Shown: positions 1-9,036, counted from the stretch's first letter. The stretch is 64,000 bases of DNA from Pseudoduganella violaceinigra DSM 15887 (GCF_000425385.1 NZ_AUDI01000001.1:606331-670330); one strand, 5' to 3'. The notes: generated by a model not told the origin, from the letters alone. Numbers and translations: made by a program.

Positions 1-146
1 CGGACACCATGCCGGGAAATCACCCGGTAACCATAGCCGGAGCACCCCTGGCCGCCTTGATATATCCGGTATGCGCAGGAATAGCCCTTAAAAGGCGAAA
101 CATAACGCTGGTACAACCCGATTGCCCACAGCAGCAATCCCTTCAT
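1..146 (-). CDS. YidD-like membrane protein insertion efficiency factor (partial, N-terminus only)
   Basis: The minus strand from an ATG at 146 stays open to the window edge (48 codons). It encodes a short hydrophobic start followed by GLYQRYVSPFKGYSCAYRI and a Cys-Ser-rich stretch with RVISRHGV. The pattern LYQR-[YV]-SP followed by C-x-Y-R and a second Cys resembles the YidD family, a small inner-membrane-associated protein that helps YidC insert proteins. A GGAG lies five bases upstream of the ATG. The C-terminus is outside the window, so length and completeness cannot be judged. The gene is divergent from the uraD-allC fusion. Family assignment is by motif memory only. Confidence 0.6.
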   Translation of the reverse strand, partial: MKGLLLWAIGLYQRYVSPFKGYSCAYRIYQGGQGCSGYGYRVISRHGV

Positions 147-265
147 CAGCACTCCGGCAAGTTTGAGAGGCTATATCATATCGTATAGGGGGTACATTTT
201 CGCCAGCTTATAGGGCGCAGCTCCCGGGCGGGATATGATCGATTCTTCAAGATGGGATACCTGCG

Positions 266-2023
266 ATGACGACCAACCTCTCCGAACTGAATGCCTGCGA
301 CCTGACCTCCTTCGTTCAACGCCTGCATGGCATTTACGAGCATTCGCCCTGGATTCCGGAGCGCGCTGCCGCACAGCGGCCATTTGCCACGCTGGCGGCG
401 CTGAAGCAAGCCTTGCAGGCCGTGGTCACCAACGCCACGGAGTCCGAGCAGCTTGGCCTGGTCCGCGCCCACCCGGAACTGGCCGGCAAGGCCGCCATTG
501 CGGGCCAGCTTACCGCCGAGTCGACCAGCGAACAGGCCAAGTCCGGCTTGAACCTCTGCAGTGCCGAGGAATTCGCCGCCCTGCACAAACTGAATGCCGA
601 TTACAACGCGAAATTCGGTTTCCCCTTCATCCTCGCCGTCAAGGGGCCGACCGGCCAGGGCTTGACGCGCGAAGCCGTCATCGCCACATTCGCCCGCCGC
701 CTGAAAAACCAGCGTGCCGATGAGCTGGCGGAATGCCTGCGCCAGATCCACCGCATCGCCGAGATCCGCCTGAACGACCTGCTGGGCGTGAAGCTGGCAT
801 TCGGCCCGCAGCTCATGCAATGGTCGGAAGAACTGGCGCAATGGAGCGACGAAACCGGCGCCCTCACCTGCGCCTATATGACCGACGCCCACCGCGCGAC
901 CGCCAACCAGCTGGCCACGTGGATGCACGAAGCCGGCATGCAGGTCGGGATCGACGCGGTCGGCAATGTAGTCGGACGCTATCTGTCCGATTCGCCCGGC
1001 GCCAAGACAGTCATGACGGGATCGCATTACGACACCGTGCGCAACGGCGGTAAATACGACGGCCGCCTCGGCATCCTGATGCCGATCGCCATCGTGCGCC
1101 ACCTGCGCGCAAAGGGCGAGAAGCTTCCCTTCCATTTGGAAGTGATCGGTTTTGCGGAAGAAGAAGGGGTGCGCTTCCGCAGCACGTTCCTGGGTAGTAA
1201 TGCCGTCACCGGCAATTTCAATATGGCCCTGCTGGACGCGGTCGACACCGACGGGATTACGATGCGCGATGCCCTGGCGGCTGCGGGTCACGGCCCCGCT
1301 GCGATTCCTGCCATCGCACGGCGCCGCGAAGACATCGCCGCCTATGTCGAAGTCCATATCGAACAGGGGCCCGTGCTGCTCGAGCACGGCCTGCCGGTCG
1401 GCGTTGTGACGGCGATAGCCGGCAGCTCGCGCTTCCTGGTCGAACTGCAAGGCGTGGCAAGCCATGCCGGCACTACGCCCATGCATATGCGCAAGGATGC
1501 GGCAGCGGCAGCGGCGGAAATCGTCCTGCTGGTTGAGCAGCGCTGCGCCCAAGGCGAAGCATTGGTCGGCACGGTCGGCCAGTTGCAGGTTCCGGGCGGC
1601 TCTGTCAACGTGATTCCGGGTACCTGCAAACTGTCGCTCGATATCCGCGCGGCGGATGACGCCGTGCGTGAAGCGGCTGTGAAGGATGTGCTGGACGGAA
1701 TGGCGTCCATTTGCGGCCGCCGCGCCGTCGAATTCAAGGTTGAGAAAATTGTGGAAGCCAAGGCGGCGCCTTGCGCACCTTGGCTGATGCAGCAATTGGG
1801 CGAGGCGGTGGAGCGCTGCGGCGTGCCGCGCTTCGACCTGCTGTCCGGCGCAGGACATGATGCGATGGCGATCGCCGCGCTGACCGACGTGGCCATGCTG
1901 TTCACCCGCTGCGGCAACGGCGGCATCAGCCACAATCCACTGGAAACCATGACCGCCGACGACGCCGACTTATCGGCCCAGGTATTGCTCGATTTCCTGC
2001 GCCGCTTCAGTCCTCAAGCCTGA
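266..2023 (+). CDS. Bifunctional OHCU decarboxylase / allantoate amidohydrolase (UraD-AllC fusion)
   Basis: The 585-residue protein joins two purine-catabolic enzymes. Residues 1 to about 170 form an OHCU decarboxylase (UraD) domain, with the hallmark HPELAGK (His69) and the FGFPFILAVKG segment. That enzyme converts 2-oxo-4-hydroxy-4-carboxy-5-ureidoimidazoline to S-allantoin. Residues about 180-585 form an M20-family allantoate amidohydrolase (AllC) domain, with metal-ligand motifs TGSHYDT (His254, Asp256), KYDG (Asp265) and AEEEGVRF (Glu298-300). The two activities flank the allantoinase step, so an allantoinase elsewhere would complete the route. It stands alone here and overlaps the convergent XRE gene by 17 bases. 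The ATG at 266 has only a weak GGGA upstream. Confidence 0.9.
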   Translation: MTTNLSELNACDLTSFVQRLHGIYEHSPWIPERAAAQRPFATLAALKQALQAVVTNATESEQLGLVRAHPELAGKAAIAGQLTAESTSEQAKSGLNLCSAEEFAALHKLNADYNAKFGFPFILAVKGPTGQGLTREAVIATFARRLKNQRADELAECLRQIHRIAEIRLNDLLGVKLAFGPQLMQWSEELAQWSDETGALTCAYMTDAHRATANQLATWMHEAGMQVGIDAVGNVVGRYLSDSPGAKTVMTGSHYDTVRNGGKYDGRLGILMPIAIVRHLRAKGEKLPFHLEVIGFAEEEGVRFRSTFLGSNAVTGNFNMALLDAVDTDGITMRDALAAAGHGPAAIPAIARRREDIAAYVEVHIEQGPVLLEHGLPVGVVTAIAGSSRFLVELQGVASHAGTTPMHMRKDAAAAAAEIVLLVEQRCAQGEALVGTVGQLQVPGGSVNVIPGTCKLSLDIRAADDAVREAAVKDVLDGMASICGRRAVEFKVEKIVEAKAAPCAPWLMQQLGEAVERCGVPRFDLLSGAGHDAMAIAALTDVAMLFTRCGNGGISHNPLETMTADDADLSAQVLLDFLRRFSPQA

Positions 2024-2213
2024 ACAACGCCTCCACCGTCACGCCCAGGGCGCGCGCCAGTTTGAGCGCGAGAAGGGTGGATGGCACCATGCGTCCCGCC
2101 TCGATGGCGTTGATCGACTTGCGCGTCACGCCCACCAGCTGCGCCAGGTCCTCCTGCGTCAGGTCGTGCGTGGCGCGGTGAGTCTTCATCGTTGTCAGCA
2201 ACTGCTCGGTCAT
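2007..2213 (-). CDS. Small XRE-family helix-turn-helix regulator
   Basis: This 68-residue protein is essentially one Cro/CI-type helix-turn-helix. Residues 15-55 read LTQEDLAQLVGVTRKSINAIE, then PSTLLALKLARALGV. It belongs to the short single-domain XRE class that is commonly co-transcribed with a small membrane protein, and here such a gene lies four bases upstream (2218-2664). The pair probably forms an autoregulated two-gene operon. A 12-bp perfect palindrome just upstream of that operon (2725-2736) is a candidate operator. The 3' end overlaps the end of the uraD-allC gene by 17 bases in convergent orientation. Function beyond DNA binding is unknown. Confidence 0.85.
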   Translation of the reverse strand: MTEQLLTTMKTHRATHDLTQEDLAQLVGVTRKSINAIEAGRMVPSTLLALKLARALGVTVEALFRLED

Positions 2214-2217
2214 CGCC

Positions 2218-2664
2218 TCACCTGTCGTAATACAGGACGCTGCCCAGCATGGCGGCGACGCCGGTGGTCGCCACCACCACCATCATGACAGCGGGTGCGC
2301 CTTGCACGCCGGCGAACGACAGGATGGGTGCGATGGCGACGGTTGAAATCATCGAAGCGAAGAAGCCGTTGCGATAGCCCTTCGATAGCGCAAGCTGGCG
2401 CAGTTCATCGTTCATGACGGCACGCATCTGCGGCGAACGCGCGCAACTGCCTTTACCTGCCTTCATGCGCAGGGCGCCGAGGGCGATAGCATTCATAACC
2501 GGTAGCAGGATCATGGCCGAGCGGGCCGCCTCGGCCAGTTTCGGTCCGCCGAGCAATAGCAGCAGCATGGCGCCGCCGGCATAGAGGATGGTCAACAACA
2601 CCATCCAGAGACTCATGTGCGAGAGCCGCACGAGCACATCGGAATTCATTTCTTGTTGCTTCAT
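2218..2664 (-). CDS. Small integral membrane protein paired with XRE regulator
   Basis: The 148-residue protein begins MKQQEMNSDVLVR and has four hydrophobic stretches: WMVLLTILYAGGAMLLLLL, an AMILLPVMNAIALGAL segment, FASMISTVAIAPILSFAG, and APAVMMVVVATTGVAAMLG. It is therefore predicted to be an inner-membrane protein. I chose the ATG at 2664 because GGAGGTGA sits eight bases before it; an upstream in-frame ATG at 2700 lacks such a site. Genes of this type often accompany one-domain XRE regulators, and the regulator starts four bases after this stop. No catalytic motif is visible and no specific function is assigned. Confidence 0.75.
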   Translation of the reverse strand: MKQQEMNSDVLVRLSHMSLWMVLLTILYAGGAMLLLLLGGPKLAEAARSAMILLPVMNAIALGALRMKAGKGSCARSPQMRAVMNDELRQLALSKGYRNGFFASMISTVAIAPILSFAGVQGAPAVMMVVVATTGVAAMLGSVLYYDR

Positions 2665-2724
2665 GACAGTCACCTCCGGGTTGCTTGTCCTGTCATGCAA
2701 TGTAACACATACTTCTCAAAATGG

Positions 2725-2736
2725 AACCTATAGGTT
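2725..2736. promoter_or_regulatory. Palindromic operator candidate AACCTATAGGTT
   Basis: A perfect 12-bp palindrome, AACCTATAGGTT, is embedded in a longer imperfect dyad (AAAATGGAACC / GGTTTCATTTT). It lies 60 bp upstream of the membrane-protein/XRE operon and directly after the stop of the CoA-transferase gene. It could be the autoregulatory operator of the XRE protein. The T-run on one side also allows a terminator reading on the plus strand, but no plus-strand gene ends there. Confidence 0.4.
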
Positions 2737-3798
2737 TCATTTTTTATTGTTAAATTCTCCCAGTTGCGGAATCGGGCCGGCGACCGATGGCGTCCCGGAA
2801 AAGCGCGGCGCGGGGTTCGCCTGCAGCACGCCACCGGCCTGCGAGTAGGTGCCGCGCGCCTGTAAATGGGGATGGCGCGCCGCCTCGGATGGCGTAAGAA
2901 CCGGCGCAAAACAGGCGTCGGTCCCTTCCAGCAGCTGGCACCATTCGTCGCGGGTGCGGGTGGCGAACAGGTCCGCCATGGCGCCGCGCTGCAGCGGCCA
3001 CTGCCCCGCTGCGTGCTGGGACGCAAAACGGCGATCCTCCGCCAGGCCGAGTTTTTCCAGCAGGAGCTTGTAGAACTTGCCCTCCAACGCGCCGACCGTG
3101 ATGTCGCGGCCATCCTTGCAGCGATAGGTGTTGAACCAGTGCGGACCGTCCAGCACCGAGCTACCGCGCTGCTCGCGCATCAGGCCTGTAGCCGACAGGT
3201 CGAGCAGGAGGTTCATCATGTGGGCGGAACCGTCGACAATGGCGGCATCGATCACCTGCCCTTTGCCGCCGCCGCGCGCATGCAGGATGGCGGAAACGAT
3301 GCCCAGCGCAAGATACAGCGCACCGCCGCCAAGGTCGCCCACCAGCGTCGGCGGGGTGACCGGTGGCGCATCGCCCGCGCCGGCGTAATGCAGCGCCCCC
3401 GACAAGGCGATGTAGTTGTTGTCGTGGCCTGCGGCCTGCGCCAGCGGGCCATCCTGGCCCCAGCCCGTCATGCGGCCATAGGCGAGACGTGGATTGCGCG
3501 CCAGGCAGACTTCGGGACCGAGTCCCAGGCGCTCCATCGCACCGGGACGCATGCCCTCGATCAGGCCGTCCGCATCCACGATCAATTCGAGCACGGTGTC
3601 GATCGCGGCGGGATCCTTCAGGTCCAGCGCCAGCGAGCGCTTGCCCCGGCGCAGGATGCCGGCCGTCGGAATCTCCGCCGGCCCCGGGCGCTCGACCACG
3701 ATGACTTCCGCGCCCAGGTCCGCCAGCAGCATGCCGCAGAACGGTCCAGGGCCGATGCCCGCTATCTCGATAATCCTGACGCCGGACAGCACTCCCAT
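2737..3798 (-). CDS. CaiB/BaiF (class III) CoA-transferase family protein, AMACR-like
   Basis: The 353-residue protein starts MGVLSGVRIIEIAGIGPGPFCGMLLADLGAEVI, with conserved R-G-K and LDLKD segments (RRGKRSLALDLKDP). This is typical of family III CoA-transferases and alpha-methylacyl-CoA racemases. A catalytic Asp is expected at the LVGDLGGGALYLALGI segment. It is the last gene of a four-gene minus-strand acyl-CoA cluster, one base after the hydratase/dehydrogenase gene. In that setting it could racemise 2-methylacyl-CoA or move CoA onto a branched or aromatic acid before oxidation; sequence alone does not decide. The length is close to that of bacterial AMACR proteins. Confidence 0.8.
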   Translation of the reverse strand: MGVLSGVRIIEIAGIGPGPFCGMLLADLGAEVIVVERPGPAEIPTAGILRRGKRSLALDLKDPAAIDTVLELIVDADGLIEGMRPGAMERLGLGPEVCLARNPRLAYGRMTGWGQDGPLAQAAGHDNNYIALSGALHYAGAGDAPPVTPPTLVGDLGGGALYLALGIVSAILHARGGGKGQVIDAAIVDGSAHMMNLLLDLSATGLMREQRGSSVLDGPHWFNTYRCKDGRDITVGALEGKFYKLLLEKLGLAEDRRFASQHAAGQWPLQRGAMADLFATRTRDEWCQLLEGTDACFAPVLTPSEAARHPHLQARGTYSQAGGVLQANPAPRFSGTPSVAGPIPQLGEFNNKK

Positions 3799-3799
3799 C

Positions 3800-5932
3800 T
3801 CAACGCTCCGTGTAGTAAGTGGCCCCGCTAGCCGCCATCGACTTCAATTGTGCGGGCGGCGCGAAACGCTCCCCGTGCGCTTTCGCAAGGCGTTCGCACT
3901 GCGCTACAAAGGCAGCGGAACCTGCAGTGTCGATCATGCTCAGAGGGCCGCCGCGGAACGGCGGGAAGCCCCAAGCCAGGATAGCACCGACATCCGCGTC
4001 GCGCGCGGAACGCAGCACACCTTCATCCATGCAGCGGGCGGTTTCCACGGCTTGCACCACGGTCAGGCGTTCCACTACGGTTGCCACATCGGGCTGCACA
4101 GCCGCGCGCGGGAAGAGCTCCGCCAGGCCGCTCCACAGGGTCTTCTTGCCGCCCTCCGGATACTCGTAATAACCCTTGCCAGCCTTCTTGCCAAGGCGGC
4201 CCAGTTCCACCATGCGCGCCGCAACTTCATTGCCGGGGCGCGCCCGGTAGGCATCGCCCAGGTCCTGGCGGGTCTGGCGGTCGATCTTCCAGATCAATTC
4301 CGAGGACACTTCATCAGTCAGCGCCAGCGGGCCAACCGGCATGCCCGCCTGCAGGCCGGCGTTTTCGATCAGGGCCGGCGCCACGCCTTCCGCCAACAAT
4401 GCCAGGCCTTCCAGCACATAGGTCGAGAACACGCGGCTGGTATAGAAGCCGCGCGAATCGTTCACCACGATCGGTGTCATGCCCAGCGCGCGCACCAGAT
4501 CCATCGAACGCGCCAGCGTGGCGTCGGAAGTCTGCTTGCCGACGATGATTTCCACAATCGCCATGCGGTCCACCGGCGAGAAGAAATGCAGGCCGATGAA
4601 GTTGGCCGGGCGCGCGCTGGCTTCCGCAAGGCCGGTGATCGGCAAAGTCGATGTATTGGACGCAAAGACAGCATCGGTAGACAGCACCGCTTCCGCGCGG
4701 CGCGTTACATCGGCCTTGATGGACCTGTCCTCGAACACCGCCTCGACCACCAGCTCCGCACCCGCCAGCAGCGCGACATCCGTGGTCGGCGCAATGCGGG
4801 CCAGCAGCGCTTCTGCCTTTTCCGCCGTGACCTGGCCGCGTTGCTGCTGCTTTGCCAGCAGGCCTGCGGAATACGCTTTGCCGCGCTCCGCCGATTCCTG
4901 GGCAGTATCGACCAGCACCACTTCAATGCCGGCCTTGGCCGCCACATAGGCGATGCCCGCCCCCATCATGCCGGCGCCAAGCACACCGATCTTGCGGTAC
5001 TTCTGCTGGGGGACATCCTTTGGACGCGATGCCAGCTTGTTCGCTTCATTCATGCTGAAGAACAGCGTGCGTATCATGTTCTTCGCTTCCGGCGACAACA
5101 CGGTTTGCACGAAATAGCGCGCTTCCGTCATCAGGCCGGTATCGAGATCCGTAATCAAGCCTTCGTACACGCAGGACAGAATATTGCGCGGCGCAGGATA
5201 GTTACCGTAGGTTTTGGCACGCAGCATGGCGTTGGCTGCCATGAAGACTTGCTGCACGGCCGGCGACGACACCGCACCGCCCGGGATCTTGAATCCCTTC
5301 GCATCCCACGGCTGCTGGATGCCGCCGGCGCTGATCGCAGTCAGCAACCAGGCATGCGCCGCCGCTGTTTCGCTGCCTGCCGGGACAACTTCATTGAGGA
5401 TGCCCAGCTCGCGCGCGGCTGCTGCGGCCAGGCGCTTGCCCTCCAACAGCAGGGGCAGCGATTTCTGGATGCCCACCAGGCGCGGCAAGCGCTGCGTGCC
5501 GCCGCCGCCAGGCAGCAAGCCAAGCGTCACTTCGGGCAGGCCAAAGCGGGCGTTCGGCTTATCGGCCGCCACGCGGTAGTGGCCGCACAGCGCCACTTCC
5601 AGGCCGCCGCCCAGCGTCGTTCCCGGCAGCGCCATGGCCACCGGTTTGCCGCAGGTTTCCAGCTTGCGCAGCGAACGATCAAGGCGTACCACGCGCTCGA
5701 ACAGCGCTTCAGCGGTCTTGGCGGACAGCAGCCAATCCAGGTCGCCGCCGGCGATGAAATCCGCTTTGGCGGACGTCATCAGCACGCCTTTCACCTCAGC
5801 GTCGGCCACGACGCGGTCGACCAGTTCGCACAAGGCGGCGCAGCTTTCCTCATTCAGCACGTTCTGGCTGCGGCCCGGCATATTCCAGCTCAGGGTTGCA
5901 ATGCCGTGGGAATCCAGGCTGTAATCGATCAT
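3800..5932 (-). CDS. Fused enoyl-CoA hydratase / 3-hydroxyacyl-CoA dehydrogenase (FadB/FadJ-like)
   Basis: The 710-residue protein carries two beta-oxidation activities. The N-terminal crotonase domain (about 1-190) has the oxyanion-hole region TTLGGGLEVAL and the catalytic-Glu segment GLPEVTLGLLPGGGGTQRL. The C-terminal dehydrogenase (about 315-710) has the NAD-binding GVLGAGMMGAGIA, ASNTSTLPIT and the catalytic-His region LHFFSPVDRM. Together they hydrate enoyl-CoA and oxidise 3-hydroxyacyl-CoA. It is followed 12 bases upstream by the thiolase gene and preceded by the CoA-transferase, so it sits in the same TetR-controlled operon. Its true chain-length or branched-substrate preference is not visible. 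Confidence 0.92.
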   Translation of the reverse strand: MIDYSLDSHGIATLSWNMPGRSQNVLNEESCAALCELVDRVVADAEVKGVLMTSAKADFIAGGDLDWLLSAKTAEALFERVVRLDRSLRKLETCGKPVAMALPGTTLGGGLEVALCGHYRVAADKPNARFGLPEVTLGLLPGGGGTQRLPRLVGIQKSLPLLLEGKRLAAAAARELGILNEVVPAGSETAAAHAWLLTAISAGGIQQPWDAKGFKIPGGAVSSPAVQQVFMAANAMLRAKTYGNYPAPRNILSCVYEGLITDLDTGLMTEARYFVQTVLSPEAKNMIRTLFFSMNEANKLASRPKDVPQQKYRKIGVLGAGMMGAGIAYVAAKAGIEVVLVDTAQESAERGKAYSAGLLAKQQQRGQVTAEKAEALLARIAPTTDVALLAGAELVVEAVFEDRSIKADVTRRAEAVLSTDAVFASNTSTLPITGLAEASARPANFIGLHFFSPVDRMAIVEIIVGKQTSDATLARSMDLVRALGMTPIVVNDSRGFYTSRVFSTYVLEGLALLAEGVAPALIENAGLQAGMPVGPLALTDEVSSELIWKIDRQTRQDLGDAYRARPGNEVAARMVELGRLGKKAGKGYYEYPEGGKKTLWSGLAELFPRAAVQPDVATVVERLTVVQAVETARCMDEGVLRSARDADVGAILAWGFPPFRGGPLSMIDTAGSAAFVAQCERLAKAHGERFAPPAQLKSMAASGATYYTER

Positions 5933-5944
5933 TGTCTGTCTCCC

Positions 5945-7150
5945 TCAGATGCGCTCGATGATGGTGGCGGTGCCCATGCCCGCGCCAACGCATAGCGTGG
6001 CCAGGCCGGTTTTCAGGTTGCGGCGTTCCAGCTCGTCGAGCAGGGTGCCAAGGATCATGGCGCCGGTCGCGCCCAAAGGATGCCCCATGGCGATGGCGCC
6101 GCCGTTCACGTTCATTTTGTCGTGGGGGACGTTCATCACTTCCATGAAGCGCAGCACCACCGAGGCAAAGGCTTCGTTCAGTTCATACAGGTCGATATCC
6201 GATGCCGTCATGCCGGCGCGCTTCAGCGCCTTTTCGGCGGCGTAGCTTGGGCCGGTCAGCATGATGGTCGGTTCGCTGCCGATGGAAGCGAACGAGCGGA
6301 TGCGGGCGCGCGGCTTCAGGCCGGCGCGTTCGCCCGCCTCCCTCGTTCCGATCAGCACCGCCGCCGCGCCATCCACGATGCCGGAGCTGTTGCCGGCGTG
6401 GTGCACGTGCTGCATCTGTTCGATTTGCGGATAGCGCTGATTGATCACCGAGTCGAAGCCGAAGTTGGCGCCCATCTCCGCGAACGAGGCTTTCAGTGCG
6501 CCCAGCGATTCGACCGTCGTTTCAGGACGCACCAGTTCATCGCGCGCCAGCATGGTCAGACCGTTGCGGTCGAGCACCGGCACAACGGAGCGCGCAAAAC
6601 GGCCTTCCTGCCAGGCGCGATGTGCGCGCTGCTGCGATTCCACCGCGTACGCATCCACGTCGCGGCGGCTATAGCCCCAGATGGTCGCGATGGCGTCGGC
6701 GGAAATCCCCTGCGGGACGAAGTAGGAGTCGAAGGCGCTTTGCGGATCGACCGGCCATGCGCCGCCCGAAGACCCCATTGGCACGCGCGACATGGCCTCC
6801 ACACCGCCGCCAACCACCATATCGGACTGGCCGGACATGACCTGCGCGGCGGCCATATTGCAGGCCTCCAGGCCCGACGCGCAGAAGCGGTTGATCTGCA
6901 CGCCAGCGACGGATTCCGCGTAGCCGGCGGCCAGCGCCGCAACGCGTCCGATGCAGGCGCCCTGCTCTCCGACCGGCTCCACGCAGCCCAGCACCACGTC
7001 ATCGATGATCGCGCTGTCGAAGTTGTTGCGGCCGACCAGCGCCCGCAGTGCGGTTTCGGCCAGGCGCAGCGGCGTTACGCCGTGCAGGGAGCCGTCCTTC
7101 TTGCCCTTGCCGCGCGGCGTGCGCACGGCGTCAAAGATATAAGCTTCCAA
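5945..7150 (-). CDS. Acetyl-CoA C-acyltransferase (thiolase)
   Basis: The 401-residue protein is a thiolase. The nucleophilic Cys lies in [10 protein letters not shown] near residue 90, the His motif in [15 protein letters not shown], and the second Cys in [10 protein letters not shown] near the C-terminus. It catalyses thiolytic release of acetyl-CoA (or the reverse condensation). The neighbours are the hydratase/dehydrogenase fusion 12 bases downstream and an acyl-CoA dehydrogenase 10 bases upstream, giving a complete beta-oxidation set. Normal length for a degradative thiolase (FadA-like). Confidence 0.92.
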   Translation of the reverse strand: MEAYIFDAVRTPRGKGKKDGSLHGVTPLRLAETALRALVGRNNFDSAIIDDVVLGCVEPVGEQGACIGRVAALAAGYAESVAGVQINRFCASGLEACNMAAAQVMSGQSDMVVGGGVEAMSRVPMGSSGGAWPVDPQSAFDSYFVPQGISADAIATIWGYSRRDVDAYAVESQQRAHRAWQEGRFARSVVPVLDRNGLTMLARDELVRPETTVESLGALKASFAEMGANFGFDSVINQRYPQIEQMQHVHHAGNSSGIVDGAAAVLIGTREAGERAGLKPRARIRSFASIGSEPTIMLTGPSYAAEKALKRAGMTASDIDLYELNEAFASVVLRFMEVMNVPHDKMNVNGGAIAMGHPLGATGAMILGTLLDELERRNLKTGLATLCVGAGMGTATIIERI

Positions 7151-7160
7151 ACTGTTCTCC

Positions 7161-8297
7161 TTACAGTGTGCGGCTGATCAGTTCTTTCATGATTTCATTG
7201 GTGCCGCCGTACACGCGCTGCACGCGTGCATCGGCCCAGGCGCGGGTAATCGGGTATTCCCACATATAGCCGTAGCCGCCGTGCAGCTGCACGCACTTGT
7301 CGAGCACGCGGAACTGCATCTCCGTGGTCCAGTACTTGGCCATGGAGGCGGTGGCCGCATCCAGCTTGTCCTCGATCAGCAGCTCCATGCAACGGTCCAC
7401 GAATACGCGGCACATCTGCACTTCGGTCTTGATCTCGGCCAGGGCGTGGGCGATCGTCTGGAATTCCGCGATCGGACGCTTGAACGCCTTGCGGTCGCGC
7501 GTGTACTGTACGGTCCATTCCAGGCCCGATTCGGCCGCCTGCACCGCCATGATGGCGATCTGCATGCGCTCCCACGGCAATTCCTGCATCAGGTACTTGA
7601 AGCCCGCGCCTTCCTCGCCCAGCAGGTTTTTAGCAGGTACGCGCACGTTCTCGAAGAACAGTTCCGAAGTATCCTGCGCCTTCATGCCAGCCTTCTTCAG
7701 GCGCTTGCCTTTGCTGAAGCCTTCCATCGACGTGTCGACCACGAACAGGCTGATGCCCTTGGCGCCAGCGCTTGGATCGGTCTTGGCGACCACGATCACG
7801 CAGTCGGCGTTCCAGCCATTGGTGATGAAGGTCTTGGAGCCGTTCAGGATGTAGTGGTCGCCGTCGCGCATGGCGGTGGTGGACACGCCCTGCAGGTCGG
7901 AGCCGGTGCCCGGCTCGGTCATCGCGATGGCGCCGATCATTTCACCGGTCGCCAGTTTCGGGATGTAGTGCGACTTCAGGTACTCGCTGCCGTAATGCAG
8001 GACATAGGGTGCCACGATTTCCGAATGCAGCATGAAGCCCGGACCGGAAGCGCCGATGCGGGCCTGTTCCTCGATCAGCACCATGCTGTAGCGGCGGTCG
8101 ACGCCCACGCCGCCGTATTGTTCCGGCATCGTCGGGCACAGGAAACCAGCGGCGCCGGCCTTCAGCCAGGCGTCGCGGTCCACATAGCCCTGCTCTTCCC
8201 AACGCTCGTGATGCGGCGCGATTTCGGTTTCCATGAAGCGGCGCGCGGATTCGCGCAGCATGTCGTGTTCTTCGGTGAATAAGGTGCGAGGAATCAT
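7161..8297 (-). CDS. Acyl-CoA dehydrogenase
   Basis: The 378-residue FAD enzyme starts [19 protein letters not shown]. It shows the family signatures [32 protein letters not shown] and the C-terminal [23 protein letters not shown], which carries the usual catalytic-base/FAD contacts. It performs the first step of beta-oxidation. I set the start at 8297 because the family N-terminus begins there and the DNA further upstream holds operator repeats rather than coding sequence. It is the promoter-proximal gene of the operon 8297-2737 and is divergent from the TetR regulator, so repression by that protein is likely. Confidence 0.92.
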   Translation of the reverse strand: MIPRTLFTEEHDMLRESARRFMETEIAPHHERWEEQGYVDRDAWLKAGAAGFLCPTMPEQYGGVGVDRRYSMVLIEEQARIGASGPGFMLHSEIVAPYVLHYGSEYLKSHYIPKLATGEMIGAIAMTEPGTGSDLQGVSTTAMRDGDHYILNGSKTFITNGWNADCVIVVAKTDPSAGAKGISLFVVDTSMEGFSKGKRLKKAGMKAQDTSELFFENVRVPAKNLLGEEGAGFKYLMQELPWERMQIAIMAVQAAESGLEWTVQYTRDRKAFKRPIAEFQTIAHALAEIKTEVQMCRVFVDRCMELLIEDKLDAATASMAKYWTTEMQFRVLDKCVQLHGGYGYMWEYPITRAWADARVQRVYGGTNEIMKELISRTL

Positions 8298-8324
8298 CAG
8301 GCCTGGTCTCCGGATCAAGTTATA

Positions 8325-8359
8325 GGTCAGTTGACCGAAATAGTATCGGTCAGTTGACC
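8325..8359. promoter_or_regulatory. Twin operator GGTCAGTTGACC x2 between acyl-CoA operon and tetR
   Basis: The 12-mer GGTCAGTTGACC occurs at 8325-8336 and again at 8348-8359, 23 bp centre to centre. Each copy is a near-palindrome (GGTCA-GT-TGACC), and the pair is flanked symmetrically by TATA and CTAT. Two-turn spacing of identical dyads in the intergenic region of a divergent TetR regulator and acyl-CoA operon is the classic arrangement for TetR binding. The identity of the binder is inferred from position. Confidence 0.8.
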
Positions 8360-8382
8360 TATTTGTCAATCGACGGGATAAT
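8354..8382 (+). promoter_or_regulatory. Sigma70-type promoter of the tetR gene
   Basis: TTGACC at 8354-8359 is followed by a 17-bp spacer and GATAAT at 8377-8382, close to the sigma70 consensus. The -35 box lies inside the second operator copy, so bound regulator would block it. The expected start point is only a few bases before the ATG at 8392, suggesting a very short or absent leader. Confidence 0.65.
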
Positions 8383-8391
8383 TCGCAGGTT

Positions 8392-9027
8392 ATGAAGAAA
8401 AAATCAGATACGCCCCTGCAGGCAAAGGAATCGAACACCACCACCAAGGGGTTTGAGCGTGCCAGCGCCATCCTGGACGCGGCGCGTCTGTTGCTTGCGC
8501 GCGACGGTTACGCAGCGTTGGCGATGCGCTCTGTGGCGCAGCAAGTGGGCGTGAGCCTGTCGACCGTCCAGCACTACTACCCAAGCCGCGACGCCTTGAT
8601 CGAAGCGCTGCTGGAGCAGACTTTCGACCGCTACCAGGCCGGCATCGACGAACGTGTTGCCGCCGCCGGCAGCGGGCCGCGCGTTGAGGTGTTTGAATCG
8701 ATCATCGATTACTTCCTGGCCGATTTGCGCGACCAGGTATCGAGCGGCCTTTTCTTCGAGATCGCCGCGCTGGCCAACCGCCATCCGGTCGCCACCAAGC
8801 TGTTCGACACCATGATGACCCGTGCGCGCCGCACACTGCGCAACCTGATCCACGAAATCGACCCGGAACTGCCGATGCAGCAATGCGAAGTGCGCGGCAC
8901 GCTGATCGTTGCGCAAATGCTGGGAACCATGCTGTTCATTTCCGAAACCCGCCCCCAGCACAAAGAGCTGGATAACCTGGCCCATGAAGCCACCGTCGCA
9001 ATTACGCGCATTGCATTTGGCCGTTAA
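8392..9027 (+). CDS. TetR/AcrR family transcriptional regulator of the acyl-CoA cluster
   Basis: The 211-residue protein has an N-terminal TetR helix-turn-helix (residues about 20-75). It reads RASAILDAARLLLARDGYAA, then MRSVAQQVGVSLSTVQHYYPSRDALIEALL, with the hallmark YYPSRDAL. The C-terminal all-helical part is the ligand-binding domain. It is divergent from an acyl-CoA dehydrogenase operon, with paired operators in between, so it probably senses an acyl-CoA or fatty acid and represses that operon and itself. The ligand is not determinable from sequence. Confidence 0.9.
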   Translation: MKKKSDTPLQAKESNTTTKGFERASAILDAARLLLARDGYAALAMRSVAQQVGVSLSTVQHYYPSRDALIEALLEQTFDRYQAGIDERVAAAGSGPRVEVFESIIDYFLADLRDQVSSGLFFEIAALANRHPVATKLFDTMMTRARRTLRNLIHEIDPELPMQQCEVRGTLIVAQMLGTMLFISETRPQHKELDNLAHEATVAITRIAFGR

Positions 9028-9036
9028 GGGCGTGCC

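Noticed and set aside
3494..5995. An 833-codon open frame on the plus strand
   Set aside because: It is antisense to the hydratase/dehydrogenase gene with its conserved motifs, has a low-complexity composition and has no ribosome site or family features.
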